The translations under genes and the position numbers were made by a program. Source: G963678445 sp963678445 (GTDB lineage: Bacteria; Hydrogenedentota; Hydrogenedentia; Hydrogenedentales; G963678445). Taken from it: a stretch of 64,000 bases of DNA. A model generated the notes under the pieces. That model was not told where the DNA came from, searched no databases, and saw nothing but the letters and a program-made list of their open reading frames with translations. Below, piece after piece: positions 60,035-64,000 of the stretch. Numbering within the stretch: the stretch's first letter is position 1; every line of letters begins with the position of its first letter. The stretch lies in assembly GCA_963678445.1 (NCBI GenBank), contig OY782877.1, positions 3,844,001 through 3,908,000 of the forward strand, given 5' to 3'.

Positions 60035-60141
60035 TAGAAGGAGAGGCCGAACAATCCCAGCAATTCGACAACAATGTTGAAAATCTGCAAATATTCCATA
60101 ACCTGAGTTAAAACCGCAAAAATCTGATCAATAAAAGTCAT
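60034..60141 (-). CDS. Tiny hydrophobic peptide ORF (35 aa)
   Basis: A 35-codon frame runs from ATG to TAG and reads MTFIDQIFAVLTQVMEYLQI followed by FNIVVELLGLFGLSF. It is hydrophobic with few charges, acidic ones only, giving an amphipathic helix in a helical projection. GGAGAAGG lies just upstream. Its ATG overlaps the stop of another tiny ORF. No family is recognised; it could be a small membrane peptide. Its short length makes chance possible. Confidence 0.4.
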   Translation of the reverse strand: MTFIDQIFAVLTQVMEYLQIFNIVVELLGLFGLSF

Positions 60142-60227
60142 ACCTTCTCCATCCCTTCATTCAATGCCCGGCGTGATTTACAACAGATCACAGCCAAAGC
60201 AACCAGACCCCAGTATTTTTCGTTCAT
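60138..60227 (-). CDS. Tiny membrane-like peptide ORF (29 aa)
   Basis: A 29-codon frame, MNEKYWGLVALAVICCKSRR then ALNEGMEKV, has one short hydrophobic stretch followed by basic residues. The stop TGA overlaps the ATG of the next tiny ORF as ATGA, which suggests coupling. The ribosome site is weak (AAAGAACTGG). The frame is open upstream to 60332 without a better start. No family is recognised. Confidence 0.3.
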   Translation of the reverse strand: MNEKYWGLVALAVICCKSRRALNEGMEKV

Positions 60228-60479
60228 CACCAGTTCTTTGTCAACGATGAACCCCATAGTACTAAGCATTATCATATCAGAAGCCCCCCGGAATCGCGAA
60301 TAAAAATTCCATCGTTTCAAAGAACGAAACATCTTCTCAGAATAGCCAATTAACCGATGGAACGCGTTTCTCCTTACAGAAAATCAAGTGCAGTGCAAGC
60401 CCCTTGTAAACCTTATGCGGTGAGTATACGTTCTTTTCTAGACAGGCTACGCAGGTGTCTACACTATGGGGAATCGAAT

Positions 60480-61481
60480 ATGACGCAATCGACTTCTAAA
60501 ACCGAAGATACGAGTAAAAACCAGTCATGCTCAGGCGGCTGTTTTAAGTGGGGATGTGCGTTTCCCACCCTAAGCATTCTTGTTCTTGTGTTATTTTCAA
60601 AGATAGTATTTGGCGTTCTGTCTTTTTATCTGGATGTCCCTGTGCATACCTTGGTTTCTTGTGCTACACATGGAATCGATGTGCGCAAGGTGACTCCCAT
60701 CAAGAAAAAGACTGTCATGCTCCCGGGGAATGTACCGCTGGAGATGGTGTGGGTGCCTGCGGGTACGTATACGACGAGTGATTATAAACAGGCTCTAAAA
60801 AAAAGATATTCGCATTCGAAAACGCCTCCTCTAAAATCCTATCAGATAACAATTTCGCATGGTTTTTGGATGGGACGATATGAGTTTACCCAAAAACAGT
60901 GGGCGGCGGTAATGAATGAAAAAGCGCAGCATGCGTATTGTCCTGACTGTCCAAAAGAATGGGTTTCATGGCATAGGGTACAAAACTGTCTTGATGCCTT
61001 AAATGAAATAACCGGCGAATCGTTCCGATTGCCTACCTCCGCAGAATGGGAGCATGCCTATCGGGCGGGTACTAGCACTCGATTTTACTGGGGAGATGAT
61101 TGGGACCAGCACACTTGGTTTTTGTGGGATGACTATATTTTCTCCAATGAGTCTAGTTGTCGAGGGAAAGAGCATCCGGTGGGAAAAAAACTGCCTAATA
61201 GCTGGGGACTTTATGATATGGCTGGCAATGCTTCGGAATGGTGTCAAGATACATACTATAGTCAGAAGGATTTAGATGAAGCAGTTGCAATAGATCCTGT
61301 AGGGGCGGAAATGGAAATACGTCGCGCGATACGTAGCATAGGACGGGGATGCTGGGAGGGTGGTTCTTCAGCCGAAGCAAACTATGTCGGTGCTACTTTT
61401 CCCGATGATTCACATCATGGCTTTCGCCTTGTATTAGCAGAGCTAAATCAGTCGGCGGGATGGAAGGATACAGCACAATGA
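60480..61481 (+). CDS. Membrane-anchored FGE/SUMF-fold protein
   Basis: The 333-residue protein starts at the ATG behind GGGGAA. A Cys-rich head (SCSGGCFKWGCAF) precedes a membrane span (PTLSILVLVLFSKIVFGVLS). The rest is the formylglycine-generating-enzyme fold: MVWVPAGTYTTSDY, GFWMGRYEFTQKQWAAVMN, FRLPTSAEWEHAYRAGTSTR, WGLYDMAGNASEWCQDTYY and HHGFRLVLA. The Cys pair that true FGE uses near the GFR motif is absent (GRGCWEGGSSAEANYVGATF), so sulfatase activation is unlikely and a binding or other role is expected. The next gene starts inside its stop (ATGA), so they are coupled. Confidence 0.85.
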   Translation: MTQSTSKTEDTSKNQSCSGGCFKWGCAFPTLSILVLVLFSKIVFGVLSFYLDVPVHTLVSCATHGIDVRKVTPIKKKTVMLPGNVPLEMVWVPAGTYTTSDYKQALKKRYSHSKTPPLKSYQITISHGFWMGRYEFTQKQWAAVMNEKAQHAYCPDCPKEWVSWHRVQNCLDALNEITGESFRLPTSAEWEHAYRAGTSTRFYWGDDWDQHTWFLWDDYIFSNESSCRGKEHPVGKKLPNSWGLYDMAGNASEWCQDTYYSQKDLDEAVAIDPVGAEMEIRRAIRSIGRGCWEGGSSAEANYVGATFPDDSHHGFRLVLAELNQSAGWKDTAQ

Positions 61482-61735
61482 TGCATAGGCTTTCTACTCT
61501 ATTATCGGTTCGACGGCCTTGCTTCTACTTAGGAGGGGTGTTGCTAACATTTTTTGTGGGGATTAGCGCACTGGGAGTATATGCCGACGTTCGTATCTGG
61601 TATGTCGATGTGAATAGTACGACAACTTCACCTGACGGAACTTCGTGGGAAACGGCATTTATGAGTATTCAGCACACGGTTGATGTTGCTGTAGAGCAGG
61701 GGGGGCCGAAACCGAACCCGCAGAAGTATGGGTAG
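61478..61735 (+). CDS. Beta-helix surface protein, N-terminal piece (frameshifted)
   Basis: From the ATG overlapping the preceding stop, with AAGGA upstream, this frame encodes a signal peptide (FYLGGVLLTFFVGISALGVYA) and the start of a choice-of-anchor-Q/right-handed beta-helix protein (IWYVDVNSTTTSPDGTSWET, FMSIQHTVDVAVEQGG). After a run of seven G (61699-61705) it goes out of frame and stops at a TAG. One extra G would restore EPAEVWVAKGVYAEMG, exactly the expected continuation, into the next listed frame. The two pieces are one gene. The shift may be a real phase switch or a sequencing error in a homopolymer. Confidence 0.75.
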   Translation: MMHRLSTLLSVRRPCFYLGGVLLTFFVGISALGVYADVRIWYVDVNSTTTSPDGTSWETAFMSIQHTVDVAVEQGGPKPNPQKYG

Positions 61736-61743
61736 CGAAAGGC

Positions 61744-63045
61744 GTGTATGCCGAAATGGGAAGAGCCTCTAAGTTGGGGGAGTGCGTTTTTTTTATGCAT
61801 CCGCATATTCACGTGTACGGTGGTTTTTCCGGAAACGAAATGGATCGTGCACAACGAAATTGGGAAGAGCATAAAACGATTATTGACGGCGAAAAAAAAC
61901 GCCGATGTGTGTTGGGAGCCGACAGCAGCACATTGGATGGATTCACTATCCAACGAGGACACACTAATTATGATGGAGAGAAATACCGTATTGTACAACC
62001 GCTTTTTTGTGGAGGGGCCATATTGAATGTTAGCGCCTCTCCTTTGCTGCAAAACTGTGTATTTATCGACAACGTAGCGCTTGAAGGTGGAGGCGGCATG
62101 GCCAATTTCAACGCTGCTCCACAGATAAAGGATTGCCTGTTTTCTGGTAATACTTCCAACAAAAATGGCGGCGGTATATACAGTCTAAATTCTTCTCCGG
62201 TACTGTCAAATTGCACATTTGACAAAAATTTATCAAAGGATAGTGGCGGTGCACTGTCTAATGAAAGAGACAGTTTTCATTTTGACCCGTCATTAGTGAT
62301 AATAAGTGACTGTACGTTTACTGCAAACAGGGCAAAGCGAAATGGGGGTGGGATTTATACCACGCATAATGCCGCTCCGAAGATATCTGGTTGTAGATTT
62401 CTAAACAATTCAGCAGGTTTACACGGTGGCGGGGTGGTGCGAGGAAGAATAGTAACGCATAGTGTTTTTCTTGGAAATGAAGCAGGTGAAGATGGGGGGG
62501 GACTGTTCTTAGGAAAAGCAACGGATTGTACCTTCCGGGGAAATATCGCAAAGCGAAATGGGGGTGGGATTTGTAGCGGGATAGCGACGAATTGTGTTTT
62601 TGTTGACAACACGGCGCAGGTAGATGGCGGTGGAATGTGTTGGAGTGGGGCGGTCAATTCCACGTTTTTTGGGAATACGGCGCAGGGAAATGGCAGTGGG
62701 GTGTATGATCGGTATTCTGTGTTCTTGACCAATTGTATTGTGTGGGGGAATTCGGCGGAGAAGGAGGGGCAGGCAATTTATCCCGTGCATGCGGAAGCGC
62801 CCCGGGTTACATATTCCTGCATTGAGGGTGGCTATGCGGGGGAAGGCAATATCGACACGCCACCGCTGTTCGTGAACCCCGGCGACGGCGATGTCTCGCT
62901 CCAGGCCGACTCCCCGTGCATTGACGTAGGCACCTCAACAAAAGACGCCCCCACTACCGATATCGAGGGTGCCCCCCGTCCGCAGGGCAACGGCGTGGAC
63001 ATGGGCGCATATGAGTGGAACAGGGGGGATGCTTCTCTTCGTTGA
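61744..63045 (+). CDS. Beta-helix surface protein, main piece (frameshifted)
   Basis: This frame holds the remaining ~440 residues of the gene begun just upstream; the ATG is internal, and the true frame continues back to the poly-G tract. Right-handed beta-helix turns are plain: GGGGMANFNAAPQIKDCLFS, NKNGGGIYSLNSSPVLSNCT, RNGGGIYTTHNAAPKISGCR. Their GGGI and CxFxxN pattern recalls chlamydial Pmp repeats. The end, DPLF-type FVNPGDGDVSLQADSPCIDV and PQGNGVDMGAYEW, is the choice-of-anchor-Q closure. It is probably a secreted or surface-attached protein. Coupled genes upstream suggest joint production with the FGE-fold membrane protein. Confidence 0.8.
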   Translation: MYAEMGRASKLGECVFFMHPHIHVYGGFSGNEMDRAQRNWEEHKTIIDGEKKRRCVLGADSSTLDGFTIQRGHTNYDGEKYRIVQPLFCGGAILNVSASPLLQNCVFIDNVALEGGGGMANFNAAPQIKDCLFSGNTSNKNGGGIYSLNSSPVLSNCTFDKNLSKDSGGALSNERDSFHFDPSLVIISDCTFTANRAKRNGGGIYTTHNAAPKISGCRFLNNSAGLHGGGVVRGRIVTHSVFLGNEAGEDGGGLFLGKATDCTFRGNIAKRNGGGICSGIATNCVFVDNTAQVDGGGMCWSGAVNSTFFGNTAQGNGSGVYDRYSVFLTNCIVWGNSAEKEGQAIYPVHAEAPRVTYSCIEGGYAGEGNIDTPPLFVNPGDGDVSLQADSPCIDVGTSTKDAPTTDIEGAPRPQGNGVDMGAYEWNRGDASLR

Positions 63046-63083
63046 GGTCGGATAGGAAAACCAAGCCTGAGGAATAATACGAC

Positions 63084-63155
63084 ATAGGCGGGAGGGGTGA
63101 GCCTCCCGCCTATATAGTCTAGTGAGTTTTAAAGTGGTCTAAATCACTTTAAAAC
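63084..63155 (-). terminator. Two stem-loops between convergent genes
   Basis: ATAGGCGGGAGG and CCTCCCGCCTAT form a perfect 12-bp stem (63084-63113). GTTTTAAAGTG and CACTTTAAAAC form a perfect 11-bp stem (63126-63155). They separate the beta-helix and ppdK genes. Neither has a classical T-tract, though the second is A/T-rich. Confidence 0.5.
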
Positions 63156-63167
63156 AAGGGGTATATA

Positions 63168-64000
63168 CTATTTTTTGGTTTTGCACTTGGCGGCCTTTTG
63201 GGCAGTTTTGCGCGGTGTTTCGATCGCAGCTTGCGCAGCAGCGAAGCGGGCGATTGGGACACGGAAGGGGCTGCAGCTGACGTAGTTGAGACCGACGCGG
63301 TGGCAGAATTTGACGGATTCGGGATCGCCGCCGTGTTCGCCGCAGATACCGCATTTCAGTTCTGAACGGGTGGTGCGACCGCGGTCAACACCCATTTGTA
63401 CCAATTGTCCGATACCGTCCTGATCGAGGCTCTGGAAAGGATCGCCCGGCAGAATTTCTTCTTCGAGGTAAATTGGCAGGAAACCGTTGATGTCGTCACG
63501 GCTATAGCCAAATCCCATCTGGGTGAGATCGTTGGTACCGAAGCTGAAGAATTCGGCTTCTTCGGCGATCTGGTCGGCGGTCAGGGCGGCGCGCGGAATT
63601 TCGATCATGGTGCCGACCTGATAATTCAGTTTGGTTTTCTTTTTCTTTTCGATGTCAGCGGCAACGGCATCGATCAGAGCTTTCTGTTTTTTCAGCTCGT
63701 TGACATGCCCAACCAACGGCACCATGATTTCCGGGGGGGCGACTTTGACTTTTTTCTTTTTCAGTTCTGCCGCAGCTTCCAGAATGGCGCGCGCCTGCAT
63801 TTCGGTGATTTCCGGATAGGCGTTGCCCAGACGGCAACCACGGTGACCGAGCATGGGATTGAATTCATGCAGCTCGGTGATACGAGTCATGATGTCTGCT
63901 TCGGACATGCCGATGGCTTTGGAAAGCTCTTTGAGTTCTTTCGTCGCTGTGCCTTCATGCACCAGGCTGCCTACGAACTCGTGCAGCGGCGGATCGAGCA
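63168..64000 (-). CDS. ppdK: Pyruvate phosphate dikinase, C-terminal part
   Basis: The frame is open through the window edge, so only the last ~277 residues are seen. They are the PEP/pyruvate-binding TIM barrel: LDPPLHEF at the edge, MLGHRGCRLGNAYPEITEMQ, VPLVGHVNEL, GTMIEIPRAALTAD, FSFGTNDLTQMGFGYSRDD and the catalytic Cys in CGICGEHGGDPESVKFCHRV. The enzyme interconverts pyruvate, ATP and phosphate with PEP, AMP and pyrophosphate. The tail has an unusual Lys-rich end (RKTAQKAAKCKTKK) beyond the normal stop position. It is convergent with the beta-helix gene. Confidence 0.95.
   Translation of the reverse strand, partial: LDPPLHEFVGSLVHEGTATKELKELSKAIGMSEADIMTRITELHEFNPMLGHRGCRLGNAYPEITEMQARAILEAAAELKKKKVKVAPPEIMVPLVGHVNELKKQKALIDAVAADIEKKKKTKLNYQVGTMIEIPRAALTADQIAEEAEFFSFGTNDLTQMGFGYSRDDINGFLPIYLEEEILPGDPFQSLDQDGIGQLVQMGVDRGRTTRSELKCGICGEHGGDPESVKFCHRVGLNYVSCSPFRVPIARFAAAQAAIETPRKTAQKAAKCKTKK

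Overview
The window looks like a chromosomal segment of an uncultured diderm bacterium. Evidence for an LPS-bearing outer membrane is an LptD-like barrel ending in Phe, an LptE lipoprotein, a BamD-like TPR protein and a YnbE/YdbL-like lipoprotein. Evidence for a PVC-like or Hydrogenedentota-like lineage is a Gly-Glu linker followed by a CFI-box C-terminus, a choice-of-anchor-Q beta-helix protein, Gfo/Idh/MocA, sialidase-like and GH38 hydrolases, and Hanks kinases with beta-propeller-like sensors. The phylum is an inference; no rRNA is present. I see no phage, IS element, integron or CRISPR array.

Layout. 1-9.6 kb: end of a Gfo/Idh/MocA oxidoreductase gene, a HEAT-repeat/discoidin secreted protein, a degenerate receiver-GGDEF protein, a sialidase-like protein, purF, purC and a GH4 glucosidase. 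10-17.5 kb: a proteostasis block, tRNA-Leu(UAG)-tig-clpP-clpX-lon-engB. 17.7-28.3 kb: a phasin/histone-H1-like protein, a bamD-lptE-holA operon, a YnbE-YdbL fusion lipoprotein, hemW, a beta-propeller-LptD fusion and a PfkB sugar kinase. 29-37 kb: two very large exported proteins, one Gly-rich with eight DUF5011-like repeats and one with a duplicated domain and CFI-box. 37-43.4 kb: two paralogous transmembrane Ser/Thr kinases, an orphan sigma-region-4 protein and an NDP-sugar nucleotidyltransferase. 43.5-49.3 kb: a Gld-type ABC operon (ATPase, GldF-GldG fusion, DUF4340) behind a near-perfect sigma-54 promoter. 49.5-55.6 kb: a sugar epimerase, a GT2, a CE15-like esterase and a GH38 protein without an obvious nucleophile Asp. 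55.6-64 kb: a hairpin cluster, Hsp20, a HAD phosphatase, an alpha/beta hydrolase, a D-2-hydroxyacid dehydrogenase, two tiny overlapping ORFs, an FGE-fold protein, a beta-helix protein broken at a poly-G tract, and the C-terminal part of pyruvate phosphate dikinase.

The most striking feature is a family of about 50-120 bp structured repeats. At least ten copies lie between genes in both orientations. They share a GCGGTCCAGCGACCGC hairpin, an optional GTGGCCAGCGCCAC module, a TATGGTCCTTGCC core and, in the longer copies, an A/T-rich tail ending near CACTAAA. Several copies touch a stop codon. I do not recognise this family. Other points of note are the poly-G frameshift, the LptD and YnbE-YdbL fusions, the two-domain degenerate signalling protein, the sigma-54 promoter and the tiny coupled ORF pair.
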